From NCBI RefSeq assembly GCF_040869045.1, contig NC_090319.1, positions 393,033,601 to 393,097,600 of the forward strand: a stretch of DNA of 64,000 bases. The letters run 5' to 3'. Of the stretch, positions 44,690 through 56,064 are shown in pieces. Below the pieces are notes generated by a model. It was not told the DNA's origin, did not search any database, and worked only from the letters and a program-made list of their open reading frames with translations. Each line of letters opens with the position of its first letter. Position 1 is the stretch's first letter. Origin of the DNA: Eurosta solidaginis. Taxonomy: Eukaryota; Arthropoda; Insecta; Diptera; Tephritidae. A program made the position numbers and the translations under genes.

Positions 44690-46378
44690 TTTAGCCATGT
44701 CCGTCCGTCAGTCCGTCCGTCCGTAAACACGATAACTTGAGTAAATTTTGAGGCATCTTGATGAAACTTGGTATGTAAGTTCCTGGGCGCTCATCTCAGA
44801 CCGCTATTTAAAATGAACGAAATCGGACTACAACCACGCCTACTTTTTCTATATCGAAAATTTCGAAAAACCGAAAAAGTGCGATAATTCATTAACAAAG
44901 ACGGATAAAGCGACAAACTTGGTAGGTGCGTTGACCTTATGACGCAAATTAGAAAATTAGTAAAATTTTGGACAATGGGCGTGGCACCGCCCAGTTTTAA
45001 AATAAGGTAATTTAAAAGTTTTGGAAGCTGTAATTTGGCAGTCGTTGAAGATATCATGATGAAATTTGGCAGGCACGTTACACCTATTCCGATATGTCTG
45101 CTAAAGAAAAAATTAGCAAAATCGGATGACGAACACGCCCACTTTAAAAAAAAAATTTTTTAAGTCAAATTTTAACAAAAAATTTAATATCTTTACAGTA
45201 TATAAGTAAATTATGTCAACATTCAACTCCAGTAATGATATGGTGCAACAAAATACAAAAATAAAAGAAAATTTCAAAATGGGCGGGGCTCGGCCCTTTT
45301 TCATTTAATTCGTCTAGAATACTTTTAAGGCCATAAGTCCAAGAAAAATTTACCAATCCTTGTGAAGTTTGGTAGGGACATAGATTCTATGGCGATAACT
45401 GTTTTCTGTGAAAATGGGCAAAATAGGTTAAAGCCACGCCCAGTTTTTATACACAGTCGACCGTCTGTCCTTGCGCTCGGCCGTTAACACGATAACTTGC
45501 GAAAAAATCGATATTTCTTTACTAAACATAGTTCACGTACTTATCTAAACTCACTTTATCTTGGTATAAAAAATGGCCGAAATAAGACTATGACCACGCG
45601 CACTTTTTCGATATTGAAAATTACGAAAAATTAAAAAAAAATGCCATAATTCTGTACCAAATATGAAAAAAGAGATGAAACATGGTAATTGGATTGGTTT
45701 ATTGGCGCAAAATATAACTTTAGAAAAAACTTTGTAAAATGGCTGTGACACCTACCATATTAAGTAGAAGAAAATGAAAAAGTTCTGCAGGGCGAAATCA
45801 AAAGCCCTTGGAATCTTGGCAGGAATACTGTTCGTGGTATTACATATATAAATAAATTAGCGGTACCCGACAGATGATGTTCTGGGTCACCCTGGTCCAC
45901 ATTTTGGTCGATATCTCAAAGACGCCTTCACATATACAACTAAGGGCTACTCCTTTTTAAAACCCTCATTAATACTTTTGATTTGATACCCATATCGTAC
46001 AAACACATTCTAGAGTCACCAGTGGTCCACCTTTATGGCGATGTCTTGAAAAGGCTTCCACCTACAGAACTAAGGCCCACTCCCTTTTAAAATACTCATT
46101 AACACCTTTAATTTGATACCCATATCGTACAAACACATTCTAGAGTCAGGTCCACCCTTATTGCGATATCTCGAAAAGGCGTACACCTATAGAACCAAGG
46201 CCCACTACGTTTTAAACAATCATTAACACCTTTCATTTGATACACATGTCATACAAACACATTCCAGAGTTACCCTTTGGTTCATTTTGCTAAATGTTGA
46301 TTTTACCTTATTTTGTCTCCAAAGCTCTCAGCTGAGTATGTAATGTTCGGTTACACCCGAACTTAGCCTTCCTTACTT
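44690..46378 (-). repeat. Dispersed family A element, long copy with minisatellite
   Basis: It runs from AGCCATGTCCGTCCGTCAGT to ATGTTCGGTTACACCCGAAC and CTTAGCCTTCCTTACTTGTT. The interior repeats short blocks such as CGAAATCGGACTACAACCAC and TGGGCGTGGCACCGCCCA. From 45920 to 46270 there are about three tandem units of roughly 120 bp with CATATCGTACAAACACATTC. No gene inside. Confidence 0.75.
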
Positions 46379-46384
46379 GTTTTC

Positions 46385-47075
46385 CATTGTGTCTATGTCC
46401 TGTTTTCTTCTATGTACCTATATGTAAACAATAACCAAAATTAAAAAAAAAATTGGCTGCAGTTCGTGTTTTTAGCGAAAGAATTTGAATATGTAGAAAA
46501 ACAATAGTATACAACAAATAAGTTAAACACATCGATATTTTCGGCATTCAATGCTTTCCGAGAAATAAATAATCAAACAGTTTCCTTAACTTCGAATACA
46601 TACAGATGTCACTGTGCGATGCAGCCCAATCAAGGTTTTATTAGATCCAGATCATATGATCAGTTTAAATAACTACAGCGAAGAATCCAAAAGTGGATAT
46701 ACAGTTGCACTCATTATGTCATATTTAAATCTAAATACTTCCCCCTAACGCAAATATTTAAGACAAGACTTCTCTTTATCCGGGCTTGAACATTTTTCAT
46801 GATCTTCCAAAAACTTCTAGACCGAACTTTGTTCTTCAACAATTTATCAGTATAAATATAAGGTACACCCTAATGTTTATAATTTTAACGAGTTTACTAC
46901 ATTTTTATGTAAATTTAAAATACATAGAACAGGTAAACACAAGTCATACAATTATGCAAATCATTTTTAAAACATTTTTCGATTAAATTTTTTTCACAGA
47001 AACAGCGTTTAGTCTAATCGCATTAGAAAAAATATATGTATATATACTTGTAATGATCTATGTACATATAAAATG
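46385..47075. other. No recognised gene
   Basis: AT-rich, nothing supported. Confidence 0.35.
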
Positions 47076-47078
47076 TAA

Positions 47079-47417
47079 GGCGCGATAACCTCCGAAGAGA
47101 TCTAAAGCCGAGCCTCTCTTCCAATTTGCGTCGTCATCCTATTTTTGTTTTCCTACAAATTGGCGGGATGGTACCTACTTGTTTAATGCCGACTCCGAAC
47201 GCCATCTGCAAGGCAGATGAGTTTTCACTGAGAGCTTTTCATGGCAAAAACACAATCGGAGTGCTTGCCAAACACTGCCGAGGGGCGACACCGCTTAGAA
47301 AAATTTTCTTCTAATTGAATGAACTTGTTTCTAAAATTTTGATGTTGCTTTTCCCGGGGCTTGAACCCATGATCTTTGGTGTGGTAGGCGGAGCACGCTA
47401 CCATCACATCACGGCGG
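47079..47417 (-). mobile_element. tRNA-derived SINE copy
   Basis: Same order as 31881-32209: a CCGCCGTGATG head, CGTGCTCCGCCTACCACACC, a B-box GGTTCAAGCCCC (complement of GGGGCTTGAACC), GTCGCCCCTCGGCAGTG, CTCAGTGAAAACTCATCTGC, then GGTTATCGCGCCTTACATTT. Confidence 0.8.
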
Positions 47418-47419
47418 TA

Positions 47420-48445
47420 CATATGTTTGTGGTAAATACAAATCGTTAGCTTCATTCACAAAAGCTCTAACCAAAAAATTTAAAATTTTACAGGAGAGGA
47501 AAGGACAATGCAGCGAAGACAACGAAGATAATCCAAATAAGGTCATTGACCTTTAAGTTGTTCTGCTAAAATGCTAATTAATACAAATACAAACAAAAGA
47601 ATTTATGTTAACCACTTAAAACTTAGTATAGGGGTTAAAAGGAACACAAAATTAAAACGTTTCGAAAAATTTTGCTTGTGCAGTTTCAGTACCCAAATCT
47701 TGTGAAAGTTCTGCTACTTTGTCTAAAGGTTTTGTAGAAAAAGTGAAAAGGGATGCCCTGAGAAGGGAGACAGAAGTGATGCTGGTCAAACTCGAATCCG
47801 GCAATTATCCTATCCAGACCAAGTTCTCCTAAAACCTTAAGCTTGTTCCTCCAGTAGTATGCGCTTTTTTGTTAAAAAGCATATTCATAACTGTTCTGCG
47901 TAACAAACTCATCTTACAGCAACTTTATTATCAGCCAACCATAATTGTTAGTTTTTAGGACTTCTTTCGAAGATCTTGCTGACAATTCTCGGAGTGGATA
48001 TGCCGAATAGGACGGAAGCTTCATTTTATAATGTATTATAAGGGTTTTGTGTTTATTGAGTATAAAATAAAACCGTTTAAATACAGTTTACAAAAACAAA
48101 GCTAATGTCAATATGGTGTGGTTGAAAACCACTAAACATAAATGATTTTAACTGAGTTATCTGCGGCTACCATGGGCCAACTAAGAGATATTATGTGCAT
48201 TAATATTTACATATATACATACATACGTACCCATTTGTTAGGGTTTTTCCTCTTCAAATGATTTATTTTTTCTTTGTAAGGCTTAAAAAGTTAATAGAAA
48301 ATAAACTCATACAGCTCATAATTTTTTTTTTTGTTCTTATATGTAGCAAATTTGATGAACTACAATAGCTTTGTACTAATTTTTCAGCAAAAGCAAATAA
48401 TAAAACATATATTAAATGTGTAATACAATAAATGCGAATTGTAGT
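47420..48445. other. No recognised gene
   Basis: Nothing supported. Confidence 0.35.
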
Positions 48446-48449
48446 ACAT

Positions 48450-48660
48450 AGGTTAGGTTGAATAGACCGGTCAATAAAGACCTCACATAGACTGAATTTG
48501 TCCATAGTGTTACCAGCACTGAAAAATCCCAATTAGAAATCAAGACTTACGTTATAAAATAACACTGTCGTTTTGGCAAATACTACAAGCTTTCTAAAAC
48601 CTACCTTTTTAGCTGCCTCGAGATCTGGCAACTCTGCCGCTCTAGTAGCTGGAGCCTGTA
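48450..48660 (-). mobile_element. 5'-truncated LINE 3' end (family TAACC)
   Basis: The minus strand reads LEAAKK..., FRKLVVFAKTTVLFYN, and ends CAACCTAACCTA. Matches the + strand copies at 8766 and 24631. No clear target duplication. Confidence 0.75.
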
Positions 48661-48664
48661 CCTA

Positions 48665-50715
48665 AAAGTTAAACAAAGTACAACCTTGCTTGATTATTCC
48701 ATGAGTGGCCATTGAAAGGCGAATATTGTTCCGAGTATACCATGTAAATCTCTCCAAGTCGTTTGTTCGGAGAGTGGAATTAAATTTCCCGCACTTTAGC
48801 AGTGATGCTCTTGCTGGCTCGACATCTCAAAACATTCAATATCAGAGTTTCACGCATTCAGTACACGGTTTATTGCGGGCAAGGTTGACTTTGAATAGAT
48901 TTTTGTACTAATTTATCATAAGAAACACATTTATTAAATAGCAATTCAAAATTAAAGTTATTTAATTGAAGTGTTTGATCTGAAATTGGCCCTTAGCGTT
49001 ATTTATTATTTTCTTAAAATTATCACATTTTTAGGTAGGGCAGGGAGAAAAAAAATGGCATGAATATGAGCTACTCTAATGTGAAAATCAGTGTAAGAAT
49101 TTCAATAGTAGTAGATTAACTACTTTTTTGAGAGAATTTAAAAATGTACTAAGCTTTAGTCAGGACCTACGATCTTTCAGAAAGAATCAACAAAGTATCG
49201 AAGAAAATCAATGTCTTTCCAATTGTTATTTAAGGGTTCCAAAAAACGGCTGGCCTGGTTTAGTTTGCACAAAAATTCTCTACTTAATTGGAACTAAGCA
49301 AACATTGAACGATTTGCTGTTATAAAATCACATTGAAGTTATTTCAGTTATTTCATAAACTATATAACTATGGTAAAAACATACATTTTACTAAAATTGA
49401 ATTCAAAAAAAAAAAATCGGTAACATATAAAACGGTCAAGAAATAGTGAACAAAAAAAAAGTGAAGGTTTTATTTATTCTCTTGAAAAATTTCAACGCTT
49501 TCTACTACTGTTTTAACTTTATTACATTATTTATTCAGGAAGAATTGGAAAGTTGCAAAAGATTTGAAATTTTCACTGAGAATCTTTAAAAAAAAAGGCC
49601 AGTTAAGTTTAACATTAAACAGATTGATCTTGTATTTAGTTTAGATTTGGAATATGTAATACTACGGAAATCTCATTTTTACTATGATTTTTAACTAAGG
49701 TAGTTTTAACACTGCTGCAAAGATATGTATGTATAAAGAGTTAGAGCCGGGTTTGATATGCAAATTAAGCTGATTTATATATGTTGGTACTTCCAATGGC
49801 CAATTGTTAAGCCATTGAGCGGACAGTTAGAATGTCACTATCAAAAAATAAAAAATACAAACTTAGATAAATAGTAGTACAAATGAGAGCAACTTTTTTT
49901 ATGGGCAGTTAAAGTTCGTAAAGAATAAACCGTACATACATTAATAGTAATTATATTTACATTATGTATGTACCTATATAAACATCAACATAAAATAAAG
50001 GTTGAAATTAACGCACAGCGGTTAAATGAATATATTCATTTCAACTGATTTCAAGTTCATGAGAAGAAGTGAAGTAAATTAACATTGTTAGCAATGTTTT
50101 TATTACTTAAAAAACAAAAAACTACTCGTAGGAAGTATACGAAAGTGGCGTACCACAATTTTAGAGAAGAATCTTCTCCTTATATTAAGGTGTGGTATTG
50201 GCATATATGGTTTCTTCCAGTCATAAGCTGTTAGTAAACAAATTTCAGCGCACAAAAAATCATATTTCGACAATTTAATTGAAAAAAAGTATTGTTGGTT
50301 GGTTTTCTTTCTGGTTCCTCATGATAGATAAATAAATTAAAAATTAAAAACTGCTTCAAATAAATGTTTCCATACATTTAAAACGCAAAGCGGGCAATCC
50401 CCGCTTAATTCATACAATTTTTCTGTTTTTTTTTTCTTTGTTTCTTCACAATTTGACCCATTTGGCTCAATGTGTTTGCACCTTCTATTTTAAATTACTT
50501 TTTATCTAATTAATGTGCAAAAATCGCAAAACGTGACTGGGTAAATGTCAAGCAGACACATTTTTTGCCTATGTACCTCAGTATGAATGGCAAACTACTT
50601 TGCAGGTGCGCACCCAATAAACGTTTCAGATGCCTTTCGTTAGCAGCCAGGTAAATTTGAATGTCGATCTCCGTACTTATATTAGTAAGTATGTATGTAC
50701 ACATGTACCTATGTT
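48665..50715. other. No recognised gene
   Basis: AT-rich sequence with short open frames only. No exon, RNA gene or named repeat supported. Confidence 0.35.
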
Positions 50716-50719
50716 TACT

Positions 50720-51265
50720 CACTTAGACCCGGCTCTCCAATACAAGTTTAACTTAGTTTGTCGTTTAAATTACGCTTAAATTTATTATGCAGTTTTTCAG
50801 GCAGCTTTAACAGAAGTTTAAAAGGACTGGTCGATCTGGGAGGTCTAAAATCTAGTTAACCTATCAGCTACAAGTACACACATTTGTTCTGATTGCAACA
50901 TAAGTATAAAATGAACGGGGAGATTTAAGGCCGAGCTTCTCTGAAATTTGCATCGTGCACCTCTTAATTTTTCCTACATGTTTTAGGCCGACGCCGAACA
51001 GCATCCGAAAGGCAGATGAGTTTTCACTGTCACGGCGGCTGCCGACATAGAAAATCTGTTTTATACTTTTTTACTAATTTGATCACAGCGTTTTCGTATC
51101 TACAAATTATCTAGATAATGAAAAATCCAGTGTCGCCATAAAAAAAGGTCTACCACAAACGCGGCCTTTAACTGTGACTTAAAAACTGCTCTGTAGTTTG
51201 ACTGGAGTTTAAATTCGAGGCAAACTTAGTTTAGGCTTAGCTCAACCGCCTTTTGAAAAACCGGT
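50720..51265. mobile_element. Possible TIR element interrupted by a SINE remnant
   Basis: The left end has GACCCGGCTCTCCAATACAA and GTTTAACTTAG; the right end, reversed, has GACCGGTTTTTCAAAAGGCG and AAACTAAGTTT. The arms match loosely over about 60 bp. The SINE remnant at 50918-51038 is inside. Confidence 0.4.
50918..51038 (-). mobile_element. SINE copy with internal deletion
   Basis: The 3' half of the SINE (AGATTTAAGGCCGAGCTTCT ... GGCAGATGAGTTTTCACTG) joins directly to the outermost head tip (TCACGGCGGC). About 200 bp, including both Pol III boxes, is missing, so it cannot be transcribed from its own promoter. Confidence 0.7.
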
Positions 51266-51269
51266 CCTT

Positions 51270-51965
51270 AATCTAGAGAACATCATTTTTTTGCCATGTT
51301 CGGTTTATAGGCAAGCTCACCTAACTTCTTACTTGACTAAAGCTAAGTTTGATCACATTAGCTACAATTTTTTAGATTAGATTACTGAGATTTTGAAGTA
51401 CTTCTTCTTTAATATTCGAGCTATATAGAACAGCATCAAGAAAAAAAGTTGTGCCTGGTTTCACAGCACTGGCACAGAATAACTAATTAAGATAATAAAA
51501 GGACTAGAACGCGGGTTGTGTGGAAATTAGAGAAAAAAGGAAAAGGAGAACGGAAAGTGTATCAGGAAAAAAAAATCCCTATGGAACCTGCAGAAGAAAA
51601 GAAATTTATGAAAAAGTAAAAGCATCTAACACATCCCCACTAAACCTTAGTTAGTTGTTATTGAAGAGAGTTCGAAAAGTAGAGAAAACGGTGCATGACC
51701 GATAAAGGTAAGACACAAGAGCTTTGAGCAATGCATGTCAGCAAATACATATATACATACATATCAACTTTAAATGCACAAACCTTTAATTTATTGCATT
51801 TAAGAAAATGACAATATTATTATAATAGCACAAAGTTAAGGAGCTGCATAAAGAATCAACCGTTAAAGCCAAACCACAAACTTTAATAAAATGAATAATA
51901 ATACTTACAGTATATCTTCAAAGATGTATAATATTAGGTACTATATACGTAAATATGTATATATG
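51270..51965. other. No recognised gene
   Basis: Nothing supported. Confidence 0.35.
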
Positions 51966-51969
51966 TATG

Positions 51970-52195
51970 TACCAGGCATGCTTAACGAACGAAACGATAT
52001 CATTTCGTTACGATAATCAACGCTAATAAACGGAACGAAGTCACTTCGTTTCGTTTATTAACGTTAAGATCGTCAAATTAACGTTAATTTGACGTTCTTA
52101 ACGTTAATAAACGAAACGAAGTGACTTCGTTTCGTTTATTAGCGTTGATTATCGTAACGAAATGATATCGTTTCGTTCGTTAAGCATGCCTGGTA
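51970..52195. repeat. 226-bp near-perfect palindrome
   Basis: Arms of 113 bp meet without a spacer at 52082/52083 (AAATTAAC|GTTAATTT) and differ at about two positions. The ends are CCAGGCATGC / GCATGCCTGG flanked by TA on both sides. Each arm holds smaller palindromes built on AACGAA/TTCGTT. It could be a Tc1/mariner-type MITE whose two ends are fused, with TA as the target duplication; that is inference. Confidence 0.9.
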
Positions 52196-52199
52196 TGTA

Positions 52200-53315
52200 C
52201 AAGTATAGGTGGTACACATTAATATACATACAAAGTTTTTGTGGCTGGATGACAATACCGTAATGTCGTGGTGGTGTAACACACCTTAATAAATGAAAAA
52301 AATATATATATATACATATATATTCAGATATTACATGTGTACATATTACGACCACAAGTACCTACTATTCTACGATGGTAAGATTTATCATTTTTATCTT
52401 AATTGCGAAATGTAGATTTATTTATAAGTAACACTATATGTATCTGTTCATATGTGTATTATTTTAATACCGCTCCTTTTATATTTAGCAACCATTTTAT
52501 TTTTATTTATTTACATATTTATTTATAAGAATGGTTGTGCATAGCACTTTGCATTAATTGAGTTTCGTTTGGTTCCCTCCCAGAGTTTGATAACGCTGAC
52601 AAAAATGTTCTTAATGAAATATAGTAATTATGCTTTGGGACTATGAGATTGCATGTTCTGGGTGATTGCGCAAATGATAACTTTTCGAAAAGTATTTCGG
52701 AATTTTAGTGTTAATAAGCTTTTGCAAGAAAAAAACATTCAAACATTTCATTCAGGTAGCTTATAACTTATTTATAATATATGGTAGAATATATGTATGT
52801 ACGCCTAAGAGTACCTATCTGAGACATCTATTTATGTTCAATCCAAGTTTTCGTTCAGATACACTATCTAGCTGACCGTAATTGAGTTCACGATAAGAAA
52901 ACGGTGTTATATATACTATGTTCAAACAGAAAAATAAATTGAGGCTATTTCGATTTAAATTGAGTGGTGTTCATACAACTCTATTTAGCTTACACAATAG
53001 TAATTTGATAGCTGGTTGGCTCATGTCTACAGTAACAACATATCTTTGTTGAGACTGTCAAAATGTGAGTGTTGGTATTAGGTGAATGGAATGGAATGAA
53101 AACATAAAACTTTGAAATTTTTGTGTGTTGTAAGAAAATGTATTCAATGTTTTGGTTTCATTTTGATTTTGCCATCTTCTTTTGACAATCCCTACCCCAG
53201 TGAATGAAAGACATAAAATCAGCTGATGAGATGAGCCAACCATATAGTTCAGCCATTCGTAACTGACGTTTAAATATACTCAATAAACATACTTTACAAT
53301 GTTGCATTTGTATTT
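52200..53315. other. No recognised gene
   Basis: Nothing supported. Confidence 0.35.
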
Positions 53316-53320
53316 TGAAA

Positions 53321-53398
53321 CAATTTATTACGCAATTTTTTTTAAATTGGCAATTTATTATTACAATTTATTATATGACAAATTGCGTAATAAATTGC
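53321..53398. repeat. 18-bp inverted repeat, 40-bp loop
   Basis: CAATTTATTACGCAATTT (about 53321-53338) and AAATTGCGTAATAAATTG (about 53381-53398) are exact complements. Too small and AT-rich to name. Confidence 0.6.
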
Positions 53399-53404
53399 CC
53401 AAAC

Positions 53405-54225
53405 AGTATAAATTGTCAATTTGGTGTGTGGTTGAACCTAGTAATAGTATAGTAGTTCTCACCAAACGCAATTTCGTGCCCGTGAAGGATATTTTACAAA
53501 AACGGTTTGGTTTATGATCAGAGCACCCAGAATATGAATTAACTTAATAACCAAGGTTAATTAAAACTGAATCAAAATTTATAAATTACTTTTCCATAAT
53601 ACTTAGATTATAAATTATTCAATTGTTGTGAAATAAATTTATGAAAATAAATTTAAATTGTTGGAATTGACCCAAATAGTAATTGTGTGGAGATCATTAT
53701 TGACTTTAACTATCAAGTCTTTAGATATACCTATTGCGCTAGAGAGACACACACATACATACATATGTATATCTCCGATGAATAAATAATAAAAACAATA
53801 CACAAATTTGTTTGATATTATTTAGGAAGGCATAAGCTGATTATGATTCGAATCGGAACTGGCCGACTTGACAAAGAATACACGTCCCGGTTCAAAATTT
53901 ATTCATGCTTAAATATTTATAAAAGATACTAACTCAAAATTTATTTAAAAAAGGGCATTTCAATTTTTTTCATTAATATCTTATCTCAACTCAAAGTGTA
54001 TTGAATTTATGCAGTCGATATAAAAATCATCTTGGTGACAGGAATTTCTTGCTTTTTCACTCACGATTAGTAACTCCAACACAATTATGAAAAGCTACAA
54101 ATTAGCTTTGTAAAAGTTCAATACATTTTAAATTGTAAATGTTGTTGTCGAGTGACGTTTTCTTAAAATTTAGTTTTTCCATTCTACTGTCAAATATATT
54201 TGGATTGAGTTAGCAGGTTTCTCAG
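53405..54225. other. No recognised gene
   Basis: Nothing supported. Confidence 0.35.
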
Positions 54226-54229
54226 CATC

Positions 54230-54600
54230 ATCAACGATATACTAGTATTGAAAATCAGATTATAACCACGCCCACTTTCAAAAATTTCGTGAAATGATGC
54301 TTGACGATTGGACTCTATAACGAAAAATATTTACTTTAATTTTGTAAAATGGGAATGGCACCGCCCACATTTAGTAAAAGACAATTTAATAGTTTTGTAA
54401 GCCGTTGATATCATTTTGCAATTTGGCACAAAATTGGTAATATATTGGTAAAAAAATTGTAAATCCTTCTGGTCCACTTCTTTTCAGTTATTCTCTCCAC
54501 AAAACGTATAATGCCATAAAAAGAATTATCGACTGGATACTTTTTACTGTGTTAGCATCGATACTTTGATCCGAGTATTTTAAATGAGTACCGGTAATAA
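54230..54600 (-). repeat. Family A fragment without ends
   Basis: Blocks ATTATAACCACGCCCACTTT and AAAATGGGAATGGCACCGCC match the interior of the copies at 44690 and 59690. Neither the GTTCGG palindrome nor the CCGTCCGTCC end is present. Confidence 0.5.
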
Positions 54601-54935
54601 TACTATTTCTAAAAGTTGTATCACTAGTCACGATATATATTAAGCCAGTTTAGAAGGACTGAACTGACTATCTGTTTTTCCATTATTTGCTTTGTTTCAT
54701 ATTTCCTTGATTATTACACAAATATGGGTGGCTAAATTAATTTTGCCATAATGGACGAATTGCACAATAACATATGCATTAATTAAATTACGTAAAATTA
54801 TTATAGCATGATGCGCAACATTAAATTGCGAGTGTGAATTTTGGTGTTATAAACAAATGCCTCAAACAACGTTAGCGAACAACAACTACGTTACGATATT
54901 GTGATAGTAAACCACATGCACAGATATATACGTAC

Positions 54936-55578
54936 TAGGGCGGGTCGATTTAAAAATCGCTCATTGCTCTATGAAAATCGTATTCTAGGGATCAAAATAA
55001 GAAACTTTGCCGAAGGAACCATACCTCTAAAACGAATTCTGATGTCGCCCCCCCCCCCCCCCCTTTGGGTCAAACTTTTGGGTAGGGGCAATTTCAATTC
55101 TACCTGCTGTGTCTTGTGGTGGCTTAAAAAAATAACACAAGCAATTTTACGATCTGCAATTGTGTCACAGTGATACCTTCATTTTTTAAAACGGTTGAAT
55201 AAAAAACCCACACAGCTATGTTTACGACATGCAAATGCATCACAGTGATGCCTTGGTTTTAAAAGGGGGTTGTAAAAACGCTAATTTCTAATAATTTTTT
55301 TTTAATTTCTTTTCTATTACTAAGTTAAATTCATTTTTTCATTTACATATGTTCTGACTAAATAAATTTCTAAAGAGAAAAATAAACTCCAAAAAGAAAA
55401 AACAGGCATTTCAAAGTGGGATTTTTCAAAATTTGCCCCTACGACCCAAAGGGGGGACATCAGAATTCATTTTAGAGGTATGGTTCCTTCGGCAAAGTTT
55501 CTTATTTTGATCCCTAGAATATGATTTTCACAGATCAATGGGCGATTTTTTTGCCTCCCCACAAATCGACCCGACCTA
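54936..55578. mobile_element. hAT-type MITE with perfect 8-bp target duplication
   Basis: 643-bp element with inverted arms of about 150 bp (TAGGGCGGGTCGATTT and its complement at 55563-55578; ATTCTAGGGATCAAAATAAG, GAAACTTTGCCGAAGGAACC shared). ATACGTAC flanks it at 54928-54935 and 55579-55586. The 8-bp duplication is typical of hAT. A C16 run lies at 55048-55063 in the left arm. No transposase. Confidence 0.85.
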
Positions 55579-55782
55579 ATACGTACATATGTATGTACTA
55601 TAGAGAGGTCCAATTTGTAGGGAGCGAAATTTTCGAACATCGTTCCTAGCGAATTCGGATGCTACATAAAATTCTAAGGAAATAAAATTTTCGAAACACA
55701 CATTTGGGCTCTCTGTCACATCTGAAAGGAACATTTTCGAAAAATAATTGATCAACACTAATATGAATAAATAAATAAATGC

Positions 55783-56061
55783 AAGGCACGATATCCTCCG
55801 AAGAAATTTTAGGCCTATCTTCTCTTCCAGTTGTTGTCGTGTTCCTTTTAATTGGCAGTCTGCAAGGCAGGTGAGTTTTCACTGAATTTTCATGGCAGAA
55901 ATACATTCGGAGTGTTTACCAAATCACTGCCGAGGGGCGACCGCGCTTACACACTTTTTTTCTAATTGAAAAAACGTCTTCTGAATTTTCGATGTTGCTT
56001 TGCCGGGAGCTGCACCCACGATCTTCGCTGTGGTAGGCAGACCACATCATGGGGGCCGCCG
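55783..56061 (-). mobile_element. tRNA-derived SINE copy, diverged
   Basis: Same body (CCGAAGAAATTTTAGGCC, GGCAGGTGAGTTTTCACTG, CACTGCCGAGGGGCGACCG) and head (GTGGTAGGCAGACCACATCA). A short internal deletion removes part of the body near 55855. Confidence 0.75.
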
Positions 56062-56064
56062 TTT

